DNA of 34,874 bases from Ruminococcus sp. CAG:488 (GCA_000434055.1 HF999643.1:15722-50595), one strand, 5' to 3'; positions 9,095 to 16,732 are shown, counted from the stretch's first letter. Translations and numbers: made by a program. Notes: generated from the sequence alone by a model not told the origin.

Positions 9095-9814
9095 TCAGCA
9101 ATTCTTGTTTATAAGCTTTTCCTCATAGCTGCCGTCTGTGAGGTCGGTGTATCTTACATAAAGGGAAATCTTGTTGTTCTCGTCAAGATAATTCCAGATT
9201 TCATCGGCAAATTCGTCAATACTGTCGGGGATAGCTACTCTCTCGGGCTCACCCTGAAATGTCGGGATCGGGTTGCCGTCCGTCACATATGTATGGATAA
9301 AGTGACCGAGCCCTGCCTTTGACGGATACGAGAAGGTGTATCTTGCACAGTCGCTTCCGTTTTCATCAAGGCTTTTAAGTATGCTCATTTCATACTTAAA
9401 ATCATTTTCGCCGAAGGTCAGCATTCCGCTGATTCGGGGAGTGAAGTTCGGCGCATCCGGCTCAAACTCACGGCTTTCAAGGCTTTCGGAAAAGCTTTTG
9501 CCCGTTACAATTCCGTCGTAAACCGTGTCTGTCTGGTCGCCGTTGGTGACGATGAGCTTGTTCTCAAATTTTCTGAGCGCCGCATAGATTATCAGGGAGG
9601 GATCCTCTACCTTTGAAGCGTCGAAAGGCTCGGTAAAGACCTCACCGTTTTTTACCGTGAACACACGGTTGCGGCTGTTTGCGCTTCTGCCCATGATGAA
9701 GTATGCCGTTGCGGCTTTTTTGCCGTCAGAGCTTTTGCCGATAACGATTCCGCGTCCTACATAGGGATTGCCGTCTATACGGTCTTTCATTGATTTGATT
9801 TCATATATGTTCAT
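9095..9814 (-). CDS. purO: IMP cyclohydrolase, archaeal PurO-type
   Basis: Closes FAICAR to IMP, the last step of the pathway. I recognise the PurO fold family (IMP_cyclohyd) by NPYVGRGIVIGKSSDGKK near the N-terminus and YFIMGRSANSRNRVF, the GR-x(n)-RSxxxRNR pattern shared with archaeal PurO, then DPSLIIYAALR and a C-terminal region rich in acidic residues. The chosen start, ATG 9814, gives 239 residues; a longer frame to 9853 would overlap purN by 38 bases. ATG 9814 follows GAAAGGAC and sits one base after the purN stop. It has no similarity to the cyclohydrolase domain of ordinary PurH, so this is a non-orthologous replacement placed next to a PurH that lacks that domain. Assignment is from motif memory plus context. 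Confidence 0.88.
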   Translation of the reverse strand: MNIYEIKSMKDRIDGNPYVGRGIVIGKSSDGKKAATAYFIMGRSANSRNRVFTVKNGEVFTEPFDASKVEDPSLIIYAALRKFENKLIVTNGDQTDTVYDGIVTGKSFSESLESREFEPDAPNFTPRISGMLTFGENDFKYEMSILKSLDENGSDCARYTFSYPSKAGLGHFIHTYVTDGNPIPTFQGEPERVAIPDSIDEFADEIWNYLDENNKISLYVRYTDLTDGSYEEKLINKNC

Positions 9815-9815
9815 T

Positions 9816-10433
9816 TCAAGCTGTCCTTTCTTTAACGATCTCAGCGGATACAAGCTCGGCTGCCTGAGGAAGAAGCTTCCATTCCGCCTGCTCCATTACT
9901 CTTTTTTGAAGAATTTCGGGAGTGTCGCCGTCCTCGATATTGACGGCCTTTTGAAGAATTATTTTTCCTCCGTCTGGTATCTCATTTACATAATGCACGG
10001 TTGCGCCCGTGACCTTTACTCCGTAGTCGAGCGCCGCCTGATGCACTTTTAATCCGTAGAAGCCCTCGCCGCAGAAGGAGGGAATAAGCGACGGGTGGAC
10101 ATTGATTATTCGCTCGGGATATTCAGAAACAAAATCTGCACCGAGTATGCTCATAAAGCCTGCAAGAACGATCATGTCGATCTCGTTTTCACGGAGCAAT
10201 TCCAAAATACGGCTTTCAAAATCCGCCTGATTTTTGCACTCTTTTTTTATCACAACAGCAGTTTTTATTCCTGCGTTTTGCGCTCTCGTGAGGGCGTAAG
10301 CCGAGCTGTTGTTTGAAACGACAAGTGCAAGCTCACCGCTATTTATTATTCCGCTCTGCTGAGCATCAATGAGTGCCTGAAGATTTGTTCCGCCGCCCGA
10401 AACAAGAACGGCTATTTTAGCCTTGTTTTTCAT
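9816..10433 (-). CDS. purN: Phosphoribosylglycinamide formyltransferase
   Basis: GAR transformylase, step 3: uses 10-formyl-THF to formylate GAR. The protein is 205 residues, normal for PurN. Motifs are VSGGGTNLQALID at residues 11-23 (phosphate binding), the catalytic NVHPS with N111 and H113, and D154 in NEIPDGG, matching the Asn-His-Asp set of the E. coli enzyme. Start ATG 10433 has AAAGGAG about ten bases upstream and overlaps the 3' end of the channel gene by 17 bases, so the two are translationally coupled. PurN depends on formyl-folate, so its neighbours fhs and the formate-type channel fit a shared one-carbon supply. Confidence 0.97.
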   Translation of the reverse strand: MKNKAKIAVLVSGGGTNLQALIDAQQSGIINSGELALVVSNNSSAYALTRAQNAGIKTAVVIKKECKNQADFESRILELLRENEIDMIVLAGFMSILGADFVSEYPERIINVHPSLIPSFCGEGFYGLKVHQAALDYGVKVTGATVHYVNEIPDGGKIILQKAVNIEDGDTPEILQKRVMEQAEWKLLPQAAELVSAEIVKERTA

Positions 10434-11028
10434 CTGTATGTACTCCTTTTAGTAAAGGTAAAACAATTGCGCCAAATGTGTTTCCTGCAACAACAAGGGC
10501 TGTAAAGAGGATTATTTTTACGCTGAAAATTCCCGAAGCACCTAAATAAAACATATCGGCAATCGAATGTTCAAAGCCGCAGAGGATAAACACGGGCACA
10601 CAAAAGAGAATGCCTAGAACGGAGTTTTTCTCCTTATAAATGCTGACTGCAAGATACATCAGTATTCCGCAGAAAAAACCGCGGATAAACGTGTATAACG
10701 GGAACTGTGCAAGCTTTGCCGAGCACATTTCCGCCGCCTTTTCGCCAATATTCGGCAGAACCGTCCGCAGAAGCATTCCGAGAAGAAACGTTGCAATGAG
10801 GTTACCGAAAAGTCCGACAGCGAGATTCAGAAAATCCTGCTTCTTATGCTGTTCGACTATGTAGCCGATTTTTCCCGTGAAAAGGTAGTAACCTTTATAG
10901 CAGATACAAAGAAGTGCAACCGAAAAGAGCACCGCTCCGGCCGTTTTGTTTTCACACGAGAGAAAAACCGTGCCGCCGATTGTTATGAGAATTCCCGCAC
11001 ACAGGCTTTCACGAAAAGTTTTCAGCAT
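10417..11028 (-). CDS. Short formate/nitrite transporter (FNT/FocA-like) channel
   Basis: A 203-residue, very hydrophobic protein with about six membrane segments (approximately 8-25, 29-50, 66-90, 108-130, 136-160, 168-193). FNT-family marks are FTGKIGYI after the second segment, CGFEHSIADMF at residues 150-160 with the pore-region His at 154, and VAGNTFGAIVLPLL at the last segment. Typical FNT proteins have 250-290 residues, so this one is compact, starting directly in the first helix. FNT members pass formate, nitrite, hydrosulfide or similar monovalent anions as pentameric channels. Here it sits between purM (7-base overlap) and purN (17-base overlap), which argues for formate as the physiological substrate, feeding Fhs. 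Family call is good; substrate is inference. Confidence 0.8.
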   Translation of the reverse strand: MLKTFRESLCAGILITIGGTVFLSCENKTAGAVLFSVALLCICYKGYYLFTGKIGYIVEQHKKQDFLNLAVGLFGNLIATFLLGMLLRTVLPNIGEKAAEMCSAKLAQFPLYTFIRGFFCGILMYLAVSIYKEKNSVLGILFCVPVFILCGFEHSIADMFYLGASGIFSVKIILFTALVVAGNTFGAIVLPLLKGVHTDEKQG

Positions 11029-12065
11029 ATCGTAATTTTATCCTCTGAATTTTCAATTTTTCCGATTACATAGGCGTCCTCGCCGTTTGCCTTGAGAATT
11101 TCAACAGCCTTTTCGGCATCCTCTCGAGCAACAACAATGCTCATGCCGACGCCCATGTTGAATGTATTGAACATATCTCTTTCGGAAATGTTTCCCTCTT
11201 TTGCAATGAGGTCAAAAATCGGGAGAACCCTTACGGCTTTACGCTCAATTACCGCACCGAGGCCGTCGGGAATGCTTCTCGGAATATTCTCGTAAAATCC
11301 ACCGCCCGTGATATGGGAAATTCCTTTTACTTTAACCTGCTCAAGAAGTGCAAGCACGGGCTTAACATAAATCTTAGTGGGGGCGAGAAGAGTTTCTCCG
11401 ATTGATTTTCCGCCAAGCTCCTCACGGGGAGATTTGATATCGCTGTTTTCAACATCGAAAACCTTTCTGACAAGTGAAAAGCCGTTGGAGTGAACTCCGC
11501 TTGACGGGAGCGCTATAACCACATCTCCTGCTTTCATCGTTGAGGGGTCAAGTATCTTTGACTTGTCAACAACGCCGACAGAGAAGCCTGCGAGGTCATA
11601 TTCGTCAACGGGATAGAAGCCCGGCATCTCCGCCGTTTCTCCGCCGATAAGAGCCGCACCGCTCTGAACGCAGCCCTCGGCGACGCCGGAAACGATAGAA
11701 GCGATTCTTTCGGGAATGTTTTTGCCGCATGCGATATAATCAAGGAAGAAAAGCGGCTTTGCTCCGCAGCAAATAATATCATTTACGCACATTGCAACGC
11801 AGTCAATGCCGACCGTGTCATGCTTGTCCATGAGAAAAGCCAGCTTCAGCTTTGTGCCGACGCCGTCAGTGCCGCTGACAAGCACCGGTTTCTCGATTCC
11901 CGTTGTGTCAAGCTCAAACAGGCCGCCGAAGCCGCCGACATCGGAGCACACGCCGGATGTCATTGTTCTTGCAATGTGTGATTTCATCAGTTCGACAGCC
12001 TTGTAGCCTGCCGTTATATCTACGCCTGCTGCGGCGTAGCTTTCGGAACGTGATTGTGTGTTCAT
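11022..12065 (-). CDS. purM: Phosphoribosylformylglycinamidine cyclo-ligase (AIR synthetase)
   Basis: Closes FGAM to AIR with ATP, step 5. The protein has 347 residues, the normal length. The N-terminus reads MNTQSRSESYAAAGVDITAGYKAVELMK, then GGFGGLFEL and LVSGTDGVGTKLKLAF, the conserved ATP-binding block of the PurM/PurL superfamily. Further marks are GGETAEMPGFY, SSGVHSNGFSLVR and HITGGGFYENIPR. Two starts are possible: GTG 12068 and ATG 12065. I prefer ATG, which overlaps the purF TGA by one base (TGATG) and has AGGAG eight bases upstream. The end overlaps the channel gene by seven bases. Confidence 0.96.
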   Translation of the reverse strand: MNTQSRSESYAAAGVDITAGYKAVELMKSHIARTMTSGVCSDVGGFGGLFELDTTGIEKPVLVSGTDGVGTKLKLAFLMDKHDTVGIDCVAMCVNDIICCGAKPLFFLDYIACGKNIPERIASIVSGVAEGCVQSGAALIGGETAEMPGFYPVDEYDLAGFSVGVVDKSKILDPSTMKAGDVVIALPSSGVHSNGFSLVRKVFDVENSDIKSPREELGGKSIGETLLAPTKIYVKPVLALLEQVKVKGISHITGGGFYENIPRSIPDGLGAVIERKAVRVLPIFDLIAKEGNISERDMFNTFNMGVGMSIVVAREDAEKAVEILKANGEDAYVIGKIENSEDKITIC

Positions 12066-13510
12066 CACTTTTTCTCCTTTTGTCTTTCGGAAATTTTACA
12101 TTCAAACTTGCTCTTGTGCGTCTCGGTCGGCACTTCGGTCGGGTAATCGCCGTCAAAGCAGGCTGTGCAATAGCCCTTGCCGAGGTCGCCGCAGGCAATT
12201 TTTTTAACATTGTCAACGCTCAGATAACCGAGGGAATCAACGCCGATAATCTCTGCAATTTCGTCAACCGTATGGTGGCAGGCAATGAGGTTATCACGGG
12301 AATCGATGTCCGTGCCGTAATAGCAGGGGTTAAGGAACGGCGGAGCGGAAACACGCATATGAATTTCCTTTGCACCGGCATTTCTAAGCAACTTAACTAT
12401 TCTTGCGCAGGTCGTTCCTCTGACAATAGAATCGTCGATCATGACAACTCTTTTACCCTTGATAACATTTGTGATCGGGTTGAGCTTGATGCGAACCTGA
12501 TTTGTGCGGCTCTTTTGACCCGGAGAAATGAATGTTCTGCCGATATACTTATTCTTGATAAATCCTATTTCATAGGGAATACCGGACTGCTTTGCAAAGC
12601 CGAGAGCGGCATCAAGTCCGGAATCGGGAACGCCGATAACAACATCCGCCTGAACAGGGTGCTCAAGAGCCAAAAATGCGCCTGCACGGATTCTTGCTTC
12701 ATGCACGCTTGCTCCGTCGATCACCGAATCGGGGCGTGCAAAATAAATATATTCAAATACGCAGGTGTGCGGCTTCTCTTTGTTGCAATGGTCCTTAATG
12801 CTTCGAACCGATTTGCCGTCAAAAACGACGATTTCGCCCGGCTCAACATCTCGGACAAACTCCGCACCGACTGCGTCAAGCGCACAGCTTTCCGAAGCGA
12901 CAACGTAGCCGCCGTTCTCGGAAAGTCTGCCGATACAAAGCGGACGGAAGCCCATTTCATCACGAACGGCAATCATCTTGGTAGGCGACATTACAACAAG
13001 GGAATAAGCTCCCTTGATACGGTTAACGGCACGGTTAACAGCCTCCTCAATCGAGGGAGCGGTGAGTCTTTCCTCGGTTATGATGTATGAAATAACCTCG
13101 GTGTCCGATGTCGTGTGGAAAATCGAGCCTTTAAGCTCAAGCGCACTGCGTAGCTCATAGGAATTGGTGAGATTGCCGTTATGAGCGAGGGCAATATGGC
13201 CGTTAATGTGATTGACGACTATCGGCTGAGCATTGTCCCTTGCCGAGCCGCCCGTGGTACCGTAACGGACATGACCTATTGCAATGTTGCCCTGACCGAA
13301 CTGGTTGAGATGGTCGGTGGTGAAAACATCGTTGACAAGACCTGTATCCTTATATGCGGTAAAAAGTCCGTCGTCGTTTACAACGATTCCGCAGGATTCC
13401 TGTCCTCTGTGCTGCAGGGCGTAAAGACCGTAATAAACGGTACTTGCGATATCATAAGATTCATTGGCGTAAACGCCGAAAACTCCGCATTCTTCATGTA
13501 TATTAGACAT
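12065..13510 (-). CDS. purF: Amidophosphoribosyltransferase
   Basis: Commits PRPP and glutamine to phosphoribosylamine, step 1. The protein has 481 residues. The short propeptide MSNIHEE would be cleaved to expose catalytic C8 in the sequence CGVFGVYA, an Ntn-type glutaminase. RYGTTGGSARDNAQP and HNGNLTN are the glutaminase substrate loops. The PRPP-binding motif VVMIDDSIVRGTT lies at about residues 355-367. Cysteines C250, C396, C448 and C451 (GYCTACFDG) match the four ligands of the oxygen-labile 4Fe-4S cluster in the Bacillus subtilis type enzyme, fitting an anaerobe. The stop overlaps the purM start. The first ATG at 13510 has CGGAGC upstream and sits 15 bases after purC. Confidence 0.97.
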   Translation of the reverse strand: MSNIHEECGVFGVYANESYDIASTVYYGLYALQHRGQESCGIVVNDDGLFTAYKDTGLVNDVFTTDHLNQFGQGNIAIGHVRYGTTGGSARDNAQPIVVNHINGHIALAHNGNLTNSYELRSALELKGSIFHTTSDTEVISYIITEERLTAPSIEEAVNRAVNRIKGAYSLVVMSPTKMIAVRDEMGFRPLCIGRLSENGGYVVASESCALDAVGAEFVRDVEPGEIVVFDGKSVRSIKDHCNKEKPHTCVFEYIYFARPDSVIDGASVHEARIRAGAFLALEHPVQADVVIGVPDSGLDAALGFAKQSGIPYEIGFIKNKYIGRTFISPGQKSRTNQVRIKLNPITNVIKGKRVVMIDDSIVRGTTCARIVKLLRNAGAKEIHMRVSAPPFLNPCYYGTDIDSRDNLIACHHTVDEIAEIIGVDSLGYLSVDNVKKIACGDLGKGYCTACFDGDYPTEVPTETHKSKFECKISERQKEKK

Positions 13511-13525
13511 AAAAAGCTCCGTTTC

Positions 13526-14233
13526 TTATTTGAAAACTCTCTTCATCATTTCTGCATAGGCATCTTCAACTCCGCCAAGGTCACGGCGGAAACGATCCTT
13601 GTCAAGCTTCTCGTTTGTTCTGCTGTCCCAGAAGCGGCAGGTGTCGGGAGAAATCTCGTCGGCGAGAACTATTGTGCCGTCCGAGAGCTTACCGAACTCA
13701 AGCTTAAAGTCAACAAGAGTTACATTAAGGTTCTTGAAATACTCCTTGAGAACAGAATTGACCTTGAATGCCATTGATTTGATATTCTCAATCTCCTCCT
13801 TGGTTGCAAGTCCGAGAGCGAGAGCATGATATGAATTGAGAAGGGGATCGTGAAGATCATCATTCTTGTATGAAAACTCGATTGTCGGCTCGGCAAAAAC
13901 AATGCCCTCTTCAACGCCGTAACGCTTTGCAAACGAACCAGCGGAAATGTTTCTGATAATAACCTCGAGAGGAACGATCGAAACCTTGCGTACAATCGTT
14001 TCACGGTCGGAAATTTCTTCGACATAGTGAGTCGGAACGCCCTGCTTTTCAAGAAGCTGCATGAGATAGTTGGACATTTTGTTGTTTACAACGCCCTTGC
14101 CGGCAATTGTGCCTTTTTTGAGTCCGTCAAATGCCGTTGCATCGTCCTTGTAGGAAACGATAACGTACTCGGGATCCTCGGTTGCAAAAACCTTCTTTGC
14201 CTTGCCCTCGTAGAGCTGTTCACATTTTTTCAT
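13526..14233 (-). CDS. purC: Phosphoribosylaminoimidazole-succinocarboxamide synthase
   Basis: SAICAR synthetase, joins CAIR and aspartate with ATP, step 7. The protein has 235 residues, standard for bacteria. It opens with QLYEGKAKKVFATEDPEYVIVSYKDDATAFDG, the family N-terminus, and carries PLEVIIRNISAGSFAKRYG and ADEISPDTCRFWDS. The start ATG 14233 follows AAGGAGGATTTCAAATC. The adenylosuccinate lyase needed next (purB) is not in the window. It is the second gene of the operon, 28 bases after purE. Confidence 0.97.
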   Translation of the reverse strand: MKKCEQLYEGKAKKVFATEDPEYVIVSYKDDATAFDGLKKGTIAGKGVVNNKMSNYLMQLLEKQGVPTHYVEEISDRETIVRKVSIVPLEVIIRNISAGSFAKRYGVEEGIVFAEPTIEFSYKNDDLHDPLLNSYHALALGLATKEEIENIKSMAFKVNSVLKEYFKNLNVTLVDFKLEFGKLSDGTIVLADEISPDTCRFWDSRTNEKLDKDRFRRDLGGVEDAYAEMMKRVFK

Positions 14234-14261
14234 GATTTGAAATCCTCCTTGGTTTTATATT

Positions 14262-14750
14262 TTATAAATTTGATGCAATGTTTTTATCCTTTTCCAAAAC
14301 GGCAGCCGAGTCCGACGCACGCTTTTCGGAAAGCTTTTCGGAAAGCTCAGGCTCACAAAGAGCCAAAATCTGTATAGAAAGCAAAGCGGCATTGACAGCT
14401 CCGTTAATCGCAACTGTTGCAACCGGTATGCCGGAAGGCATTTGTACAGTGGATAACAAGGCGTCAATACCGTCGAGTGTATTTGATTTACAGGGTATTC
14501 CGATGACAGGCAGAACGGTCTGGGCGGCAATTGCCCCTGCCAGGTGAGCAGCCATTCCCGCGGCCGCAATGAGGACACCGAAGCCGTTTGATTGAGCGTT
14601 TTGAGCAAATTTCGCAGCCTCTCCGGGTGTTCTGTGCGCAGAGAATATGTGCACCTCATAGGGAACGTTAAATGCTTTGAGCGTGTCGATTGCTTTCTGA
14701 ACAATCGGCAGATCGCTGTCGCTGCCCATGATAATTCCAACTTTTTTCAT
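14262..14750 (-). CDS. purE: 5-(carboxyamino)imidazole ribonucleotide mutase
   Basis: Gives CAIR, step 6. From ATG 14750 the protein has 162 residues; a frame back to GTG 14777 would run through the attenuator T-tract, and only ATG 14750 has a good AAAGGAGG six bases upstream. Motifs are GIIMGSDSDLPI at the N-terminus, HIFSAHRTP, AAAGMAAHLAGAIAA and SIVQMP-like LLSTVQMPSGIPVATVAI. No purK is present in the operon, so whether this is the N5-CAIR mutase (class I) or the CO2-using class II form cannot be decided by eye. It is the first gene of the operon, directly after the ZTP riboswitch and attenuator. Confidence 0.96.
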   Translation of the reverse strand: MKKVGIIMGSDSDLPIVQKAIDTLKAFNVPYEVHIFSAHRTPGEAAKFAQNAQSNGFGVLIAAAGMAAHLAGAIAAQTVLPVIGIPCKSNTLDGIDALLSTVQMPSGIPVATVAINGAVNAALLSIQILALCEPELSEKLSEKRASDSAAVLEKDKNIASNL

Positions 14751-14765
14751 GAAAATCCTCCTTTT

Positions 14766-14808
14766 AAAAAAGGGCACAATTAAGGCAGGATAAACCTTAA
14801 TTGCGCCC
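14766..14808 (-). terminator. Attenuator (intrinsic terminator) in purE leader
   Basis: On the minus strand GGGCGCAATTAAGG pairs with CCTTAATTGTGCCC (14 pairs with one mismatch or wobble) around a 9-base loop, followed immediately by TTTTTT. Its 5' arm begins with the GGGC that closes the riboswitch aptamer, so aptamer and terminator are mutually exclusive. It ends about 15 bases before the purE start, so it gates the entire operon. Confidence 0.92.
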
Positions 14809-14876
14809 AGACGGTCGGCATATTTTTTCTCTTGCTCCCATGCAGTGTTCTGCTAATCCGTCAGTTACAAGAGATT
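14803..14876 (-). promoter_or_regulatory. ZTP (pfl-motif) riboswitch aptamer
   Basis: Read on the minus strand. P1 pairs UCUCUUG (14868-14874) with CAAGAGA (14828-14834). Between them are ACUGACGG, a small GCAG-AACA-CUGC hairpin and the conserved GGGAG. The second domain has CCGUCUGGGC (14805-14814). GACGG (14858-14862) and CCGUC (14810-14814) are fully complementary and form the expected pseudoknot; the usual sequence is GGCG/CGCC, so this is a compensatory variant. Known ZTP riboswitches sense ZMP/ZTP, which build up when 10-formyl-THF is short, and turn on purine and one-carbon genes. Overlap of the 3' GGGC with the terminator stem predicts an ON switch. Confidence 0.88.
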
Positions 14877-14882
14877 AACCAA

Positions 14883-14911
14883 AGTATAACATAATAAAGC
14901 TTTGCTGTCAA
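14883..14911 (-). promoter_or_regulatory. Sigma-A promoter of the purine operon
   Basis: Minus-strand TTGACA (14906-14911), a 17-base spacer and TATACT (14883-14888). The predicted start, about seven bases on, is near 14876, right at the first base of the riboswitch P1 stem. Confidence 0.88.
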
Positions 14912-15114
14912 CTGTTCGGACATACGAATCATACAAAAAAACAAACAACAATATGTGAAAAGTGATGAAAATTATGATTGACATTATTTTATAAATATAA
15001 GCTTTAAATTTAAGATTTTGAAGTGTTGACATGCAAAATTATTTATTATATTATAATGGCAAAAGCAATGAAATGCTCAGAAACAGCTTTATAATACATC
15101 GGGTGAAGTTTATC

Positions 15115-15645
15115 ATGCAGGAGTTTTTTCAAACACATTCTTATTTATCGCAGATTTTCGGCTTTTTGGCAATTGCGGTCGGAATATTGATGTATCAATT
15201 CAAAAAGCATAAAACAATAATGATTTTGATGACGCTCAATGCAGCGCTTTGGTGCCTTCATTACGGCAGCTTATGGCTTTTTACGCCCGTTGCGATGAAT
15301 TTTATAAATCTGGCAAGGAGCTATGTTTGCAGCTTTGACAATAAATTTGCACGCTCAAAAGCAGTCCCTGTCGTTTTTATCGTTCTTTCGCTTGCTCTTA
15401 CCGTATTCACCTGGCAGGGTGCATGGGATATTTTGATTCTTGTGTCTTCTGTTTTCGCAACCGTCGGAGGCTGGCAGAAAAATCCGCAGATTCTCAGAGT
15501 TTCAAATGTCCTCGTTTGCCTCTGCTGGCTGCCGTATAATTTTGTCAATAATTCATGGGCGGGAATTGTAAACAACCTTTTGACCCTGGTTTCATTGATT
15601 GTTGCATTGATAAGGTACAGAGCAAAGCAAAAACAGTTAAATTGA
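15115..15645 (+). CDS. YgjV-like inner-membrane protein
   Basis: A 176-residue membrane protein with about six hydrophobic segments and the pattern QIFGFLAIAVGILMYQFKKHKTIMILM, ALWCLHYGSLWLFTPVAMN, then FATVGGWQKNPQILR and NFVNNSWAGIVNNLLTL, which resembles the YgjV ('Imp-YgjV') family of about 180 residues; its function is not established. The frame is open to 15031, but that ATG lies inside a TTGACA/TATAAT promoter-like sequence (15026-15057). I chose the internal ATG at 15115 because it gives the family length and starts just before the first helix; GGGTGA precedes it. It is transcribed divergently from the purine operon and convergent with the polysaccharide remnant. Confidence 0.65.
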   Translation: MQEFFQTHSYLSQIFGFLAIAVGILMYQFKKHKTIMILMTLNAALWCLHYGSLWLFTPVAMNFINLARSYVCSFDNKFARSKAVPVVFIVLSLALTVFTWQGAWDILILVSSVFATVGGWQKNPQILRVSNVLVCLCWLPYNFVNNSWAGIVNNLLTLVSLIVALIRYRAKQKQLN

Positions 15646-15781
15646 AAACGTCATGTTTTATTATTCGTGCCTGACGAAAATTGACAATGTCATAGTGAGC
15701 GATTCCGTTCGGCGGCGCTCATGCGGCTTGATGCATCAAAAAATGATAATATAATGCCGCGTTCAAATTCAATAAAACAAA

Positions 15782-15818
15782 ACAACGGAGGAACAGTTTG
15801 ATTCTTCCGTTGTTTTTC
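15782..15818. terminator. Bidirectional terminator between ygjV-like gene and polymerase remnant
   Basis: ACAACGGAGGAA pairs with TTCTTCCGTTGT around an 8-base loop, followed by TTTTTC on the plus strand and, on the minus strand, by T-rich sequence (complement of AAAACAAAAC). It sits between convergent genes. Confidence 0.8.
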
Positions 15819-15822
15819 TATG

Positions 15823-16497
15823 TTATTTGCCGTTTTCAAGCTCTATGGAGCTGTAAGCAACAGCGAGAGCGCCGTAAACGGGCAGCAGGAATAATTCATC
15901 GAAGAAAATAATATCCAATGCCATCCACGGAAGCACGATTCCGACTCCCATCAGAAGTATGTATAAAAAATGAGGTTTTTTATCTGAAATATTTGAAATC
16001 AAATTTTTTATCGTAATCACAAACCATGCAATCAAAAACGGAAATCCGATTATGCCGAATTGAAACACGCCCTGAATTATCGTATTGTGAGAGGCTCTTT
16101 TGCCGATGATAACACTCGAAAAGCCCTCGCCGAGGAGCACAAGAACCGGATTGTGTATAAACTCGTTAATGTAAGTTTGCCAAAGGTCAGTTCGTCCCGT
16201 GGTCAGCTCCGAAACGCTTGAAGCGTAGGAAAAGCGGGTGTCAATGATTTTAAAAAGCTCCTGAAATGCCGTCGAGGAAAGCACTATAATTCCGGCACAA
16301 AGCAAGCCTATAAAAACTTTGGCGGCGGTTGAACCTCTGTTTTGCTTTTTAAGCAGGATAGGTATCCAAACGAAAAACAGACAAGCAGTAATTATAATAA
16401 ATGACTTTGATGCAGAAAGCAGTCCGCAGTATAAAAGAAAAACGGAAACAATCGCAAGAATTATGCGGTGAGAATCCTTTTTCTCTTGCGAAAAACT
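15823..16497 (-). pseudogene. C-terminal fragment of O-antigen polymerase/ligase-like protein (Wzy/WaaL)
   Basis: About 224 residues of real-looking sequence starting near FSQEKKDSHRIILAIVSVF, with several membrane segments, LTTGRTDLWQTYINEF, a GEGFSS turn and SHNTIIQGVFQFGIIG, the periplasmic-loop and His-containing signature of the O-antigen ligase/polymerase superfamily. Such proteins usually have 400-480 residues and around 12 helices; the N-terminal half is absent. Upstream of residue 33 the open frame (to 16593) is only the shadow of a glycosyltransferase fragment in another frame, so the gene has been fused by deletion near 16490-16500. Polymerises or ligates surface polysaccharide repeat units when intact; unlikely to work here. 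Confidence 0.72.
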
Positions 16498-16732
16498 GAC
16501 CGCTGTTCTCCTGATGAAAAACATGAATTCTATCGTCGGAACAGGCGTACCCGTCAAGAATTGTTCCGCTTCCGTCGGTTGAGCTGTCGTCAATAACGAA
16601 AAGCTCCCAGTTCGTATATGTTTGAGCGATTACGGATTCTATCGCTTCATTTATGTATTTTTCAGCATTGTATGAGGGCATAATGACGGAGACCAAAGGC
16701 TTAGCTTCTTGTGTGTATGCCAATTCCTTCAT
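16490..16732 (-). pseudogene. N-terminal fragment of family 2 glycosyltransferase
   Basis: The first about 80 residues are a clear GT-A fold start: PLVSVIMPSYNAEKYINEAIE, SVIAQTYTNWELFVIDDSSTD (the first catalytic Asp pair) and SDDRIHVFHQENSGQ. After that residue the sequence loses family character, and the frame ends at residue 127 in antisense of the polymerase fragment. Intact enzymes have 250-350 residues with a DxD motif, absent here. It joins the polymerase fragment in a different frame near 16490-16500. The start is uncertain; ATG 16732 has AAGAAGG almost touching it. Confidence 0.72.

Noticed and set aside
11903..13090. 395-residue plus-strand open frame
   Set aside because: It lies wholly antisense to purM and purF, has no recognisable domain, and its composition (Cys/Asn rich, no motifs) is that of a shadow frame created by the codon bias of the real genes.
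15031..15114. N-terminal extension of the YgjV-like protein to ATG 15031
   Set aside because: The first codons coincide with a TTGACA...TATAAT promoter-like sequence, so they are probably not transcribed; the extra residues do not look like part of the family.
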